From Vannielia litorea (GTDB lineage Bacteria; Pseudomonadota; Alphaproteobacteria; Rhodobacterales; Rhodobacteraceae): a DNA stretch of 64,000 nucleotides. Shown here in pieces: positions 24,038 through 34,206 of this stretch. The first letter of the stretch is position 1. Every line of letters begins with the position of its first letter. Under the pieces are notes generated by a model. The model did not search any database. It was not told where the DNA came from and saw only the letters and a list, made by a program, of their open reading frames with translations. The translations under genes were made by a program, and so were the position numbers. The DNA is taken from NCBI RefSeq assembly GCF_019801175.1, contig NZ_JAHVJR010000001.1, positions 2,294,001 to 2,358,000 on the forward strand. The letters run 5' to 3'.

Positions 24038-25603
24038 ATGACCGACGCAAACCGCGTATTGATCTTTGACACCACCCTGCGCGATGGCGAGCAATCGCCC
24101 GGCGCGACCATGAGCCATGCCGAGAAGCTGGAGATTGCCAGCCTGCTCGACGAGATGGGCGTGGATATCATCGAAGCGGGTTTCCCGATTGCCTCCGAGG
24201 GCGATTTTGCCGCCGTCAGCGAGATTGCCCGCGCCGCGCAGAACGCCACGATCTGTGGCCTCGCCCGCGCCAACTTCAAGGATATCGACCGCTGCTGGGA
24301 GGCGGTGAAACACGCCAAATCCCCGCGCATTCACACCTTCATCGGCACCTCGCCGCTGCACCGGCAGATCCCGAACCTGACGCAGGACGAGATGGCCGAC
24401 CGCATCCACGAGACGGTGACCCACGCCCGCAACCTCTGCGACAACGTGCAATGGTCGCCGATGGACGCGACCCGCACCGAGTTCGACTACCTCTGCCGGG
24501 TGATCGAGATCGCCATCAAGGCGGGCGCGACCACCATCAACATCCCCGACACCGTCGGTTACACCGCCCCGCGCGAGAGCGCCGAGCTGATCCGGCGGCT
24601 GATTGCCGAGATCCCCGGGGCGGGCGATGTGGTGTTTGCCACGCACTGCCACAACGATCTGGGCATGGCGACGGCCAACAGCCTCGCCGCCGTCGAGGCG
24701 GGCGCGCGGCAGGTGGAATGCACCATCAACGGCCTCGGCGAGCGCGCGGGCAACACCGCGCTCGAAGAGGTGGTGATGGCGGTGAAGACGCGCCATGACA
24801 TCATGCCCTTCACCACCGGCGTCGACACCACCAAGATCATGCATATCTCCCGCCGCGTCGCGACCGTCAGCGGCTTCGCGGTGCAGCCCAACAAGGCCAT
24901 CGTCGGCAAGAACGCTTTTGCCCACGAGTCCGGGATCCATCAGGACGGGATGCTGAAGAACCCCGAGAACTTCGAGATCATGCGCCCCGAAGACGTGGGT
25001 CTCAGCGCCACCAATCTGGTGATGGGCAAGCACTCGGGCCGCGCGGCCCTGCGCTCCAAGCTGGCCGAGCTGGGCTACGAGATGGGCGACAACCAGCTGA
25101 AAGACGTGTTCGTGCGCTTCAAGGAGCTGGCCGACCGCAAGAAAGAGGTCTTCGACGACGATCTGGTGGCGCTGATGCGCGATGCCAGCACCGATCCGGC
25201 GGATGAATACCTGAAGGTGAAGTTCCTTCGCGTGGTCTGCGGCACGCAAGCGCCGCAATCGGCCGATATCACCCTGACCGTGGCGGGCGAGGACCAGCAG
25301 GCGACCGCGCAGGGCGACGGCCCGGTGGATGCGGCCTTCAACGCGGTGAAAGCGATCTACCCGCACAACGCCCGGCTGCAGCTCTACCAGGTGCACGCCG
25401 TGACCGAAGGCACCGACGCGCAGGCCACGGTGACCGTTCGGATGGAGGAAGACGGCGTGCTGGCCACCGGCGAGGCGGCGGATACCGACACGGTCGTGGC
25501 CTCCGCCAAGGCCTACGTTACGGCGCTGAACCGCCTGCGGGTCCGCAAGGAAAAGCTCGGCGGGAAAGATACTCGCGAGGTCAGCTACAAGGATGCGGGC
25601 TGA
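24038..25603 (+). CDS. leuA: 2-isopropylmalate synthase
   Basis: A 521-residue cytoplasmic enzyme that condenses acetyl-CoA with 2-oxoisovalerate, the first committed step of leucine synthesis. It begins with the HMG-CoA-lyase-type TIM barrel (FDTTLRDGEQSPGATM at residues 9-24, THCHNDLGMATANSLAAVEAGARQVE near 200 with metal-binding His residues), then a linker and a C-terminal LeuA regulatory domain (about 390-510) for leucine feedback. AGAGAGA precedes ATG 24038. Its leader encodes a Leu-rich peptide, so it is controlled both by attenuation and by feedback. Confidence 0.97.
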   Translation: MTDANRVLIFDTTLRDGEQSPGATMSHAEKLEIASLLDEMGVDIIEAGFPIASEGDFAAVSEIARAAQNATICGLARANFKDIDRCWEAVKHAKSPRIHTFIGTSPLHRQIPNLTQDEMADRIHETVTHARNLCDNVQWSPMDATRTEFDYLCRVIEIAIKAGATTINIPDTVGYTAPRESAELIRRLIAEIPGAGDVVFATHCHNDLGMATANSLAAVEAGARQVECTINGLGERAGNTALEEVVMAVKTRHDIMPFTTGVDTTKIMHISRRVATVSGFAVQPNKAIVGKNAFAHESGIHQDGMLKNPENFEIMRPEDVGLSATNLVMGKHSGRAALRSKLAELGYEMGDNQLKDVFVRFKELADRKKEVFDDDLVALMRDASTDPADEYLKVKFLRVVCGTQAPQSADITLTVAGEDQQATAQGDGPVDAAFNAVKAIYPHNARLQLYQVHAVTEGTDAQATVTVRMEEDGVLATGEAADTDTVVASAKAYVTALNRLRVRKEKLGGKDTREVSYKDAG

Positions 25604-25636
25604 GCCCGGGGCAACGAATTTTCGTGCGAGAATTCG

Positions 25637-25674
25637 GGGGGCGCGCGGCGTGGAGCCGGGGCGCCCCCATTTCT
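25637..25674 (+). terminator. leuA terminator
   Basis: GGGGGCGC pairs with GCGCCCCC (25661-25668), followed by ATTTCT. A smaller CGAATT/AATTCG hairpin precedes it. It lies 34 bp after the leuA stop and faces a convergent gene. Confidence 0.65.
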
Positions 25675-26658
25675 ATCGCTCCAGCAGGAATTCGAGCGCG
25701 GGCTTGGCGCGGCCATCGGCGCGGCGCAGCCCGATAGAGCCGAGGTAGGCGGTGAAGCAGGGATCCGTGAGGCCGTAGTATCTGGCCAGTGACACGGCCT
25801 CTTCGGGTGCCATGTCGGAAAGCCATGTCAGCGAGACCAGCGCGATCCCCGGGGTGGCAGTGCTTGCGGCCAGAAGGTTGCGCAGAAATGCCGCCTGATC
25901 TGCCTCGGTCGCCCTGCAGCCCGCGCTGGGGTAGCCGGTCTCCAGCAGATAGATCGGCAGATCCTGCGCCACGATCTCCAGCTTTGCGAGATCGCCGGCG
26001 ACAACATCGGGGCCGCGCGCCGCAAAGCCCGCGTCGAGGGGGTAGTAGGTGACCATGAGCGCCGAGCTTTCGGCAAGCACCGGCTGCCAGCGCTCGGCTT
26101 GGCGAGTGAGGGCGGCAAACGTAAGCTTAGTGCCCACCGGCACACCGGGCCGCAGCCGCGCCAGTTCGGAGCGCGCGGCCGCGAGAAAGCGGGCGAAGGC
26201 GGCGATCTCAGTCGGCGTCTGCAAAGCCCATCGACTTCGTTGCCGATGGCGATGGCGCGCAGGTCTGTATTACCCAGTCGGCCCAGCACCTCGGCAAGGT
26301 GCGCGGTGAAGGCCGTTGTTACCCGCGGATCGTCCCATGCAAGCCCCTTCAGATCGGCCCGGCGACGGTCGGTCAGCGTGTCGATCACCGAGAAGGTCAG
26401 TGTGAGCGAGAGCCCCTGCTTCGGGTAGACAGTGTTGGCGATGGCCGGCCAGTCAAAGGCGGGCGCATAGCCCGGGCCGTCGGGCTCGAGATCGTCCCAG
26501 TAAAGCGAGAGCGAGGTCGCCTGAGCCCCGGCCTCCAGTGCCACGGCCATGGCGGCGCCGAAGTCTTCGCCTGCAGCCTCGGTAATGTCGATTGAGAGCA
26601 TCGGCTCTGCCCGCAGCGGCATGGCGAGGGCCAGCGAAAGAAGGGCGAAGCGGATCAC
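25673..26658 (-). pseudogene. Secreted glycosidase-like protein broken by a frameshift
   Basis: The N-terminal part starts at GTG 26658 with a signal peptide (MIRFALLSLALAMPLRAEP) and continues as a TIM-barrel-like sequence up to AIAIGNEVDG; the homologous continuation (EIAAFARFLAAARSELARL through LLETGYPS to LEFLLER) is in another frame, ending at 25673. The shift lies near 26225-26240, at GGGCTTTG, and corresponds to one missing base or a -1 step. The IGNEVD and LLETGYPS motifs recall glycoside hydrolase clan A acid/base and nucleophile strands. An assembly error in GGG or TTT would restore a normal protein of about 327 residues. GTG overlaps the upstream stop. Confidence 0.7.
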
Positions 26659-27320
26659 GGCTCCAACGCCTTCGCGCCGTTGGGGGTGAGCCCGTAAACC
26701 CCCTTCTCCACCCGTTCAAACCAGCCGTAATGGTCGTCGGCCATCATCCGTGTGGCCTTTTCCACGCCGGTCGCCTTGGCCACCACCGCGCCCTTGCAGG
26801 GGCCGTGTTCGGCGAGGTGGCTCGCGAGCCGGATGCAATCCTGCCGATAGGCGGTGACGATGGCGGAGGAGCGGGCCGCGCCGCCCACGTTGGGGTCGCC
26901 CTCGCGGCGGGCGAACTCTCGCAGGAGGCGGCTCTTGCGGGGGGCGGATTTGCGCGGCTGGTAGGGGGCCGGGTCGAGGGCGATCTGGGTGTGGCCGTCC
27001 GTGAGGCGGACGTAGATCAGGCCGAGGCCGAGGCGGCGGCAGAGGGTCTTGTGGCTCTTCATCGCGCTCAGCCAGCGGCGGCCCTGCCCGCGCGGAACGG
27101 CGAGATAGACGGCATCGGTGAGCGCCTGGCGGGCGATGCCCTGGTGGATCAGCGCCAGCGAAAACGCCAGCTTCAGCTCCACCACCACCGGCTCCGCGCC
27201 ATCCCGGCACGCCACGAGATCGGCCGCGCCCACCTCGCCCTTCACCTCGTAGCCCTGAGCCTCGAGGAGCGATTTGACCGGCGCGTAGAGATCCTGCTCT
27301 TTTGGTTTTGCCTCCGCCAT
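26655..27320 (-). CDS. DUF2161 PD-(D/E)xK nuclease-like protein
   Basis: A 221-residue protein. The N-terminal half carries a PD-(D/E)xK-type core (GYEVKGEVGAADLVACRDG, then VVVELKLAFS), which fits the DUF2161 restriction-nuclease-like fold; the C-terminal half is helical and basic with a winged-helix look (TGVEKATRMMADDHYGWFERVEKGVYGLT). Catalytic activity is not established for the family. The start at ATG 27320 is set by the domain boundary. Its stop overlaps the start of the broken secreted-protein gene. Confidence 0.75.
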   Translation of the reverse strand: MAEAKPKEQDLYAPVKSLLEAQGYEVKGEVGAADLVACRDGAEPVVVELKLAFSLALIHQGIARQALTDAVYLAVPRGQGRRWLSAMKSHKTLCRRLGLGLIYVRLTDGHTQIALDPAPYQPRKSAPRKSRLLREFARREGDPNVGGAARSSAIVTAYRQDCIRLASHLAEHGPCKGAVVAKATGVEKATRMMADDHYGWFERVEKGVYGLTPNGAKALEP

Positions 27321-27534
27321 GCCTGCACAGTAGCGCCATCCGGCGCCACTGCGAAGAGGCCCCGCACCGCGATGCAACGTGCTGCTGAGCAGCGCGCCCG
27401 GCGGCAACTTGCCGTGAGCGGCCCCTGCCCCCCTTGTCCCGCCTCCCGCCCTGCCCCTATAAGCCGAAAGTTCCGAGGGGGCGGCTGAGTCGTGCCCCGA
27501 AGGTGCTTTGGCAGAGGGCAGGGGTAAGGTAGAA

Positions 27535-28572
<1,038 letters not shown>

Positions 28573-28612
28573 GGCGGCCGGGGGGCGCCGCCCATGCGGA
28601 AAGGCTGCCCGC

Positions 28613-29530
28613 TTGGCGAAGAGAGACACGAACATCGACTATGTCAGCCCGGTCAGGCGTATCCTGATCGCGGTGCTCGTGGTGCTCTGCCTCGGGCTGT
28701 TCCTGCTTTGGCGGATCGACAGCCCGCGTGTCGAGCGGTTTCGCTCCAACCTGATCGACGCGGTGGTGCCCAGTTTCGAGTGGGCGAGTGTGCCCGCCAC
28801 GAAGGTCGGCAACATGGCCGACAGCTTCCAGAGCTATAACCGGCTTTACGAGCAAAATCAGGAGCTTCGGCGCGAGCTTCAGCAGATGAAGGCCTGGAAA
28901 GAGGCCGCCGTTCAGCTGGAGCAGCAGAACGCCAAATTGCTGGCGCTGAACAACCTGCGGCTCGACCCGCGGCTCACCTCGGTTTCCGGCGTTGTCATCG
29001 CTGATAGCGGCTCTCCCTTTCGCCAATCCGTGCTGCTGAACGTGGGCCGCCGCGATGGCATCCGCGATGGCTGGGCGGTGATGGATGGCCTTGGCCTCGT
29101 GGGGCGGATCGCCGGTGTGGGTGAGCAGACCAGCCGGGTGATCCTGCTGACCGATGCGGCCAGCCGCATCCCCGTGACCGTGCAACCCTCGGGCCAGCAC
29201 GCGATGCTGGTGGGCGACAACCGCGCCGCCCCGCCGCTTGAGTTCATCGAGGACCGCGACACCGTGCGCCCCGGCGACCGGGTGGTCAGCTCGGGCGATG
29301 GCGGGGTGTTTCCGGCGGGGCTGGTGGTGGGCCAACTGGTGGAGGGCCGCGATGGGCGGCTCCGCGTGCGGCTCAGCGCCGATTACGAGCGGCTCGACTT
29401 TTTGCGCGTGCTGCGCAGCCACGAGGCCGAGGTGATCGCCGATCCCGGCGGGCTGATCCTGACCCCGGTGCCCGACCCGATCCCTCACCCCGAAGAGCTG
29501 AGCCAGGCCGAGGGAGGCACGGATGGTTGA
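28613..29530 (+). CDS. mreC: Rod-shape-determining protein MreC
   Basis: A 305-residue bitopic inner-membrane protein: one N-terminal helix (about 16-36), a coiled coil (about 70-112, NRLYEQNQELRRELQQM) and the periplasmic double beta-barrel (VVIADSGSPFRQSVLLNVG onwards). It bridges MreB/MreD and PBP2. The start is a TTG at 28613, the only start in frame near the AAGG ribosome-binding site. The C-terminal tail is Pro/Glu-rich and its end overlaps mreD by 8 bp. Confidence 0.95.
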   Translation: MAKRDTNIDYVSPVRRILIAVLVVLCLGLFLLWRIDSPRVERFRSNLIDAVVPSFEWASVPATKVGNMADSFQSYNRLYEQNQELRRELQQMKAWKEAAVQLEQQNAKLLALNNLRLDPRLTSVSGVVIADSGSPFRQSVLLNVGRRDGIRDGWAVMDGLGLVGRIAGVGEQTSRVILLTDAASRIPVTVQPSGQHAMLVGDNRAAPPLEFIEDRDTVRPGDRVVSSGDGGVFPAGLVVGQLVEGRDGRLRVRLSADYERLDFLRVLRSHEAEVIADPGGLILTPVPDPIPHPEELSQAEGGTDG

Positions 29531-30062
29531 TCCGGTCACCACGCGGATCTGGGGCTATCGCGCCGCCTTCGCCGCGCTTTGCGCGCTCTTCGCCTTCTTC
29601 CGGCTCTTGCCGCTCGACACCACGGCGGGCGGCCTGCCGGGGCCTGACCTGATGCTGGCGCTGACCTTCGCATGGGTGCTCCGGCGCCCCGCCTTCGTGC
29701 CGCCTGCGCTGATCGTGGCTGTCTTCCTGCTCGCGGACCTGATCTTTCACCGCCCGCCGGGCCTGTGGACCCTGCTGGTGCTGCTGGGCTGCGAGTTTCT
29801 GCGCGCGCGTCAGGCGCTGTCGCGCGAGCTGCCCTTTCCGCTGGAGTGGGGCATGGCGGCGGTGGTCATGGTCGGGCTGATGGTGGCCAACATGGCATTG
29901 CTGGCGCTCTTCATGGTGCCGCGCCCGCCGCTGGGCGTGGCGGTGCTTCAGATCGGCATCACCATCGTCACCTATCCGCTGGTCGTCGCCGCCTCTCACA
30001 TGCTCTTCGGGCTGCGCAAGGCCGCACCCGGTGAGGTGGATGCGCTGGGGCACCGGCTGTGA
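29523..30062 (+). CDS. mreD: Rod-shape-determining protein MreD
   Basis: A 179-residue protein with five to six closely packed membrane helices, the expected form of MreD, an integral partner of MreC in the elongasome. Sequence conservation in this family is low, so the call rests on topology and on position between mreC and mrdA. It overlaps mreC by 8 bp and its TGA overlaps the GTG start of mrdA. Confidence 0.9.
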   Translation: MVDPVTTRIWGYRAAFAALCALFAFFRLLPLDTTAGGLPGPDLMLALTFAWVLRRPAFVPPALIVAVFLLADLIFHRPPGLWTLLVLLGCEFLRARQALSRELPFPLEWGMAAVVMVGLMVANMALLALFMVPRPPLGVAVLQIGITIVTYPLVVAASHMLFGLRKAAPGEVDALGHRL

Positions 30063-31975
30063 GGCGCGCGCCGAAGGATACCGAGGAGAGCGTTCGCAAG
30101 ATCACGCGGCGCGGCCTCGTGATGGGCGGGCTGATGGGCGGCTTTGCGGCCCTGCTCGCCGGGCGGATGCGCTACATGCAGGTCGATCAGGCCGACGAGT
30201 TTCGCCTACTGGCCGAGGAAAACCGGATCAAGTTTTCACTGATCCCGCCGGAGCGCGGGCTGATCTTCGACCGCAATGGCCGGCCGATCGCGGTGAACGA
30301 GCAAATCTACCGCGTGGTGATCGTGCCCGAGGATGCGGGCGATCTGGAGAACACGCTGGCCCGGCTGCGCAAGATCATCCCGCTGACCGATGAAGAGGCC
30401 GAGAAGGCGCTGGAAGAGATGCGCCGCGCCTCGCCCTTCCTCGAATACACCATCGCCGACCGGCTGAGCTGGGAGCAGCTCTCGGAAGTGGCGGTGAACA
30501 CCCCGGCCCTGCCCGGCATCTCCCCCGAGGTCGGCCTCTCGCGCCACTACCCGATGCTGGAGGATTTCGCCCATGTCATCGGCTACGTCGGCCGGGTCAG
30601 CGACTACGACCTGAGCAAGATCGAAGACCCGGACCCGCTGTTGCGGCTGCCGCAGTTCCAGATCGGCAAGGTGGGTGTTGAATCCAAATGGGAGGAGCCG
30701 CTGCGGGGCAAGGCGGGCAACCGGCGCATCGAGGTGAATGCCAGCGGGCGGGTGATGCGCGAGTTGGACCGGCAGCAGGGCATCTCCGGCACCGATTTGC
30801 AGCTGACGGTGGACAGCCAGCTCCAGAACTACGTGCAGGCCCGGCTTGGCACCGAGAGCGCGGCGGCGATGGTGATGGATGTCACCAATGGCGACCTGCT
30901 GGCCATCGGCTCCGCGCCGTCCTTCGACCCCAATCTCTTCGTCCGCGGCATCTCGGTGGCCGACTACCGCGACCTGACCGAGAATGACCACCGCCCGCTG
31001 GCCAACAAGGCGGCGCAGGGCCTCTACCCGCCGGGCTCGACCTTCAAGATGGTCACCGCACTGGCGGCGATGGAAGCGGGCGTAGTGACGGCGGGCGAGA
31101 CCTTTTACTGCCCGGGCCACAAGGAAGTCTCGGGCCGCCGCTTTCACTGCTGGAAGCGCTCGGGCCACGGCTGGGTGGACCTCGACGGCTCGCTCCAGCA
31201 AAGCTGCGACGTGTACTACTACGAGCTGGCGTTGAAGGCGGGGATCGAGAACATCTCGGCCATGGCCAAGAAGCTCGGGATCGGCGTGCGGCACGACATC
31301 CCGATGAGCGCCGTGGCCGAAGGGATCGCGCCCACCAAGGCGTGGAAGGCCGAGCGCTATGAGCAGGAATGGGTGGTGGGCGACAGCCTGAACGCCTCGA
31401 TCGGTCAGGGCTTTGTACTCGCCTCGCCGCTGCAACTTGTCGTCATGGCGGCCCGGCTGGCCAGCGGCACCCAGATCGAGCCACGGCTGGTGAAATCGGT
31501 CGATGGCCGCGAGACCCCGGTGAAGGGGCTGGAGCCGCTCGATATCTCTCCGACCGCGCTGCAACAGGTGCGCAAGGGCATGTACAACGTGGTGAACTCC
31601 AGCCGTGGCACCGCGCGGAGCAGTCGGATCGTGGCCGAGGGCATGACCATGGCCGGCAAGACCGGCACCAGCCAGGTCCGCTCGGTCGTGGTCCGCAACC
31701 AGGATGTGCCGTGGGAGCAGCGGGACCATGCGCTGTTTGTGGCCTTCGCCCCCTATGACAACCCCAAGTATGCCGTTTCGGTCGTCGTCGAACACGGCGG
31801 CGGCGGCTCTGCCGTGGCTGCGCCCATCGCGCGGGACGTGATGCTTCAGGCGCTCTATGGCGGGCTGCCCCCGATGGAGGCCTATCCCAGCTCGTCGCGC
31901 TGGGAGGTGGAGCAGATCCGCAAGGATCTGAAGCTGCGCGAAGATTTGCGGCAGGACGCGAGTGACAGGGCATGA
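30059..31975 (+). CDS. mrdA: Penicillin-binding protein 2 (elongasome transpeptidase)
   Basis: A 638-residue class B PBP. A Tat-like or signal-anchor helix (RRGLVMGGLMGGFAALLAG) is at 19-37, the dimerisation domain with PPERGLIFDRNGRPIAVN follows, and the transpeptidase has the active-site STFK in YPPGSTFKMVT (near residue 330) and the KTGTSQV motif near 550. It cross-links lateral-wall peptidoglycan with RodA as partner polymerase. GTG 30059 overlaps the mreD stop. Confidence 0.96.
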   Translation: MRRAPKDTEESVRKITRRGLVMGGLMGGFAALLAGRMRYMQVDQADEFRLLAEENRIKFSLIPPERGLIFDRNGRPIAVNEQIYRVVIVPEDAGDLENTLARLRKIIPLTDEEAEKALEEMRRASPFLEYTIADRLSWEQLSEVAVNTPALPGISPEVGLSRHYPMLEDFAHVIGYVGRVSDYDLSKIEDPDPLLRLPQFQIGKVGVESKWEEPLRGKAGNRRIEVNASGRVMRELDRQQGISGTDLQLTVDSQLQNYVQARLGTESAAAMVMDVTNGDLLAIGSAPSFDPNLFVRGISVADYRDLTENDHRPLANKAAQGLYPPGSTFKMVTALAAMEAGVVTAGETFYCPGHKEVSGRRFHCWKRSGHGWVDLDGSLQQSCDVYYYELALKAGIENISAMAKKLGIGVRHDIPMSAVAEGIAPTKAWKAERYEQEWVVGDSLNASIGQGFVLASPLQLVVMAARLASGTQIEPRLVKSVDGRETPVKGLEPLDISPTALQQVRKGMYNVVNSSRGTARSSRIVAEGMTMAGKTGTSQVRSVVVRNQDVPWEQRDHALFVAFAPYDNPKYAVSVVVEHGGGGSAVAAPIARDVMLQALYGGLPPMEAYPSSSRWEVEQIRKDLKLREDLRQDASDRA

Positions 31976-31982
31976 GCGCGGC

Positions 31983-33131
31983 ATGAGCTATCTCGAGTAC
32001 AACCGCGAGACGGTGCCGACCGGCCTGAGCAAGGTGCTCTACGTCAACTGGGCGCTGGTGGTCCTGCTGCTCGCCGTCTGCTCGGTAGGCTTTCTGATGC
32101 TGTTCTCGGTGGCGGGCGGCTCGCTCAGCCCCTGGGCCGAGCCGCAGATGAAGCGCTTTGCCCTCGGGCTGGTGATGATGTTCATCGTGGCGATGGTGCC
32201 GATCTACTTCTGGCGCAACATGGCGCTGCTGGCCTATCTCGGCTCGCTGCTGCTACTCGTTTTCGTGGAGCTCTTCGGCGATGTCGGCATGGGCGCGCAG
32301 CGCTGGATCGACCTCGGTTTCATGCGGCTGCAGCCCTCGGAGGTGGCCAAGATCACCCTCGTGATGCTGCTGGCCGCCTATTACGACTGGCTCGACGTGG
32401 GCAAGACCTCGCGCCCGCTGTGGGTGATCCTGCCGGTGATCATCATCCTCGTGCCCACCGCGCTGGTGTTGAAACAGCCCGACCTCGGCACCGCGCTCCT
32501 GCTGGTGGTCGGCGGGGCGATGGTGATGTTTTGCGCAGGCGTCCACTGGCTCTACTTCGGCGCGGTGATCGCCAGCGGGGCCGGGCTGGTGACGGCGGTT
32601 GTGGCCTCACGCGGAACCACGTGGCAGCTTTTGAAAGACTATCAGTATCGCCGGATCGACACCTTCCTCGATCCGGAGTCAGACCCGCTGGGCGCGGGCT
32701 ATCACATCACCCAATCAAAGATCGCCCTCGGCTCGGGCGGATGGACGGGGCGCGGGCTGATGGAGGGCACACAGTCGCGCCTGAACTTTCTGCCTGAGAA
32801 GCACACCGACTTCATCTTCACCACGCTGGCCGAGGAGTTCGGCTTTGTCGGGGGCGTCTCTCTGCTGGTGCTCTACGTGCTGATCCTCGCCTTCTGCATC
32901 GTCTCGGCCCTGAAAAACCGCGACCGCTTTAGCTCGCTGCTGATCCTCGGGATCGCAGGCACCTTCTTTTTGTTCTTCGCGGTGAACATGAGCATGGTGA
33001 TGGGCCTCGCACCGGTGGTGGGCGTGCCACTGCCGCTGGTGAGCTACGGCGGCTCGGCGATGATCGTGCTGCTCGGGGCCTTCGGGCTGGTGCAGAGCGC
33101 ACATATCCACCGACCACGCGGACGGCGGTAG
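31983..33131 (+). CDS. rodA: Rod-shape-determining SEDS glycosyltransferase RodA
   Basis: A 382-residue polytopic membrane protein with about ten helices and the SEDS-family signatures RWIDLGFMRLQPSEVAKI, KQPDLGTALLL, GRGLMEGTQSRLNFLPEKHTDFIF and PLPLVSYGGSAM. It polymerises lipid II for the elongasome. ATG 31983 lies 7 bp after the mrdA stop; a GTG at 31962 inside mrdA is a less likely longer start. It is the last gene of the operon. Confidence 0.97.
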   Translation: MSYLEYNRETVPTGLSKVLYVNWALVVLLLAVCSVGFLMLFSVAGGSLSPWAEPQMKRFALGLVMMFIVAMVPIYFWRNMALLAYLGSLLLLVFVELFGDVGMGAQRWIDLGFMRLQPSEVAKITLVMLLAAYYDWLDVGKTSRPLWVILPVIIILVPTALVLKQPDLGTALLLVVGGAMVMFCAGVHWLYFGAVIASGAGLVTAVVASRGTTWQLLKDYQYRRIDTFLDPESDPLGAGYHITQSKIALGSGGWTGRGLMEGTQSRLNFLPEKHTDFIFTTLAEEFGFVGGVSLLVLYVLILAFCIVSALKNRDRFSSLLILGIAGTFFLFFAVNMSMVMGLAPVVGVPLPLVSYGGSAMIVLLGAFGLVQSAHIHRPRGRR

Positions 33132-33200
33132 CTCTTCGCCGGCTGCGCCGCCGCATTGCATGTGTTGGCCTCGGCGGACGGGGCGGATAGGGTCCGCCAC

Positions 33201-34139
33201 ATGACCCTGAACATCCTCTTCTCCGCCCGCCCGAACTTCTGGAAGAAATATGAAGCCCCCCTGCCCCGTGCCCTCGCCGAGGCCGGGATTGACGCGCGGG
33301 TGTTTCAGCCCGGCGAGGTGGCGGCGGAGGACGTGGACTACATCGTTTTTGCCCCAAACGGGCCGGTTGAGGATTTTGCGCCCTTCGTCAAAGCCAAGGC
33401 CGCGCTGAGCCTCTGGGCCGGGGTGGAGAGTGTCGTCGGCAACGAGACGCTGCAAATGCCGCTGGCGCGGATGGTCGACACCTCGTTGACGGAGGGCATG
33501 GTGGAATGGGTCACGGGCCAAGTGCTGCGGCACCATCTCGGACTCGACCGGCATATCGTGAACCCCGAAAACGACTGGAAGTTCGTCATCCCGCCGCTGG
33601 CGCGCGACCGGGTGGTGACGGTGCTCGGGCTGGGCGCCTTGGGCATGGCCTGCGCCGAGGCGCTGGTGGCCCTGAATTTCAGGGTCAGGGGCTGGTCGCG
33701 GAGTGCGAAGGAGGTTGCCGGGGTTGAGAGTTTCTCGGGCGAGGACGGGCTGCTGGCGGCGGTCGAGGGGGCCGAGATCGTGGTGCTGCTGCTGCCCGAC
33801 ACGCCTGCGACGGAGAATGTGATGGATGCGCGCGCCTTCGCGGCGATGCCGGAGGGCGGTTTTGTGATCAACCCCGGGCGGGGGCCGCTGGTCGACGACG
33901 CGGCCTTGCTCGCGGCGCTGGACTCCGGGCAGCTTGCCCATGCCACGCTCGACGTGTTCCGGCAGGAGCCGCTGCCGGAGGGGCATGCCTTCTGGGCACA
34001 TCCCAAGGTGACGGTCACCGCCCATACCGCCTCGGAAACCCGGCCGTGGAGTGCAAGCCAAGCGGTGGCTGCGAATATCCTGCGGGCTGAAGCAGGCGAG
34101 GCGCTTGTGGGACTGGTAGATCGCGGTGCGGGCTACTGA
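33201..34139 (+). CDS. ghrA: Glyoxylate/hydroxypyruvate reductase A
   Basis: A 312-residue D-2-hydroxyacid dehydrogenase-family protein. The Rossmann nucleotide loop is VTVLGLGALGMACAEAL near residue 140, with GWSRS suggesting NADPH use; VINPGRGPLVDD, LDVFRQEPLPEGH (catalytic Glu) and VTAHTAS (catalytic His) follow. It reduces glyoxylate or hydroxypyruvate, which fits an organism with active glyoxylate-producing malyl-CoA chemistry. ATG 33201 gives the usual length. Confidence 0.9.
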   Translation: MTLNILFSARPNFWKKYEAPLPRALAEAGIDARVFQPGEVAAEDVDYIVFAPNGPVEDFAPFVKAKAALSLWAGVESVVGNETLQMPLARMVDTSLTEGMVEWVTGQVLRHHLGLDRHIVNPENDWKFVIPPLARDRVVTVLGLGALGMACAEALVALNFRVRGWSRSAKEVAGVESFSGEDGLLAAVEGAEIVVLLLPDTPATENVMDARAFAAMPEGGFVINPGRGPLVDDAALLAALDSGQLAHATLDVFRQEPLPEGHAFWAHPKVTVTAHTASETRPWSASQAVAANILRAEAGEALVGLVDRGAGY

Positions 34140-34159
34140 ACCGCCAGAAGAGATTTGAG

Positions 34160-34198
34160 GCCCCTGGCGGGGATATTTGCAGGACCAATGAGGAGCGG
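34160..34198 (+). repeat. Short dispersed intergenic motif, copy 6
   Basis: CCCCTGGCGGGGATATTTGC followed by AGGACCAATGAGGAGCGG, nearly the reverse complement of 7964-8000. It lies between the convergent ghrA and helicase genes. Confidence 0.45.
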
Positions 34199-34206
34199 AG
34201 TGGCGC

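Noticed and set aside
26215..26245. Programmed -1 frameshift in the glycosidase-like gene
   Set aside because: GGG-CTT-TGC in the zero frame does not give an X-XXY-YYZ slippery heptamer, and no stimulatory hairpin is evident.
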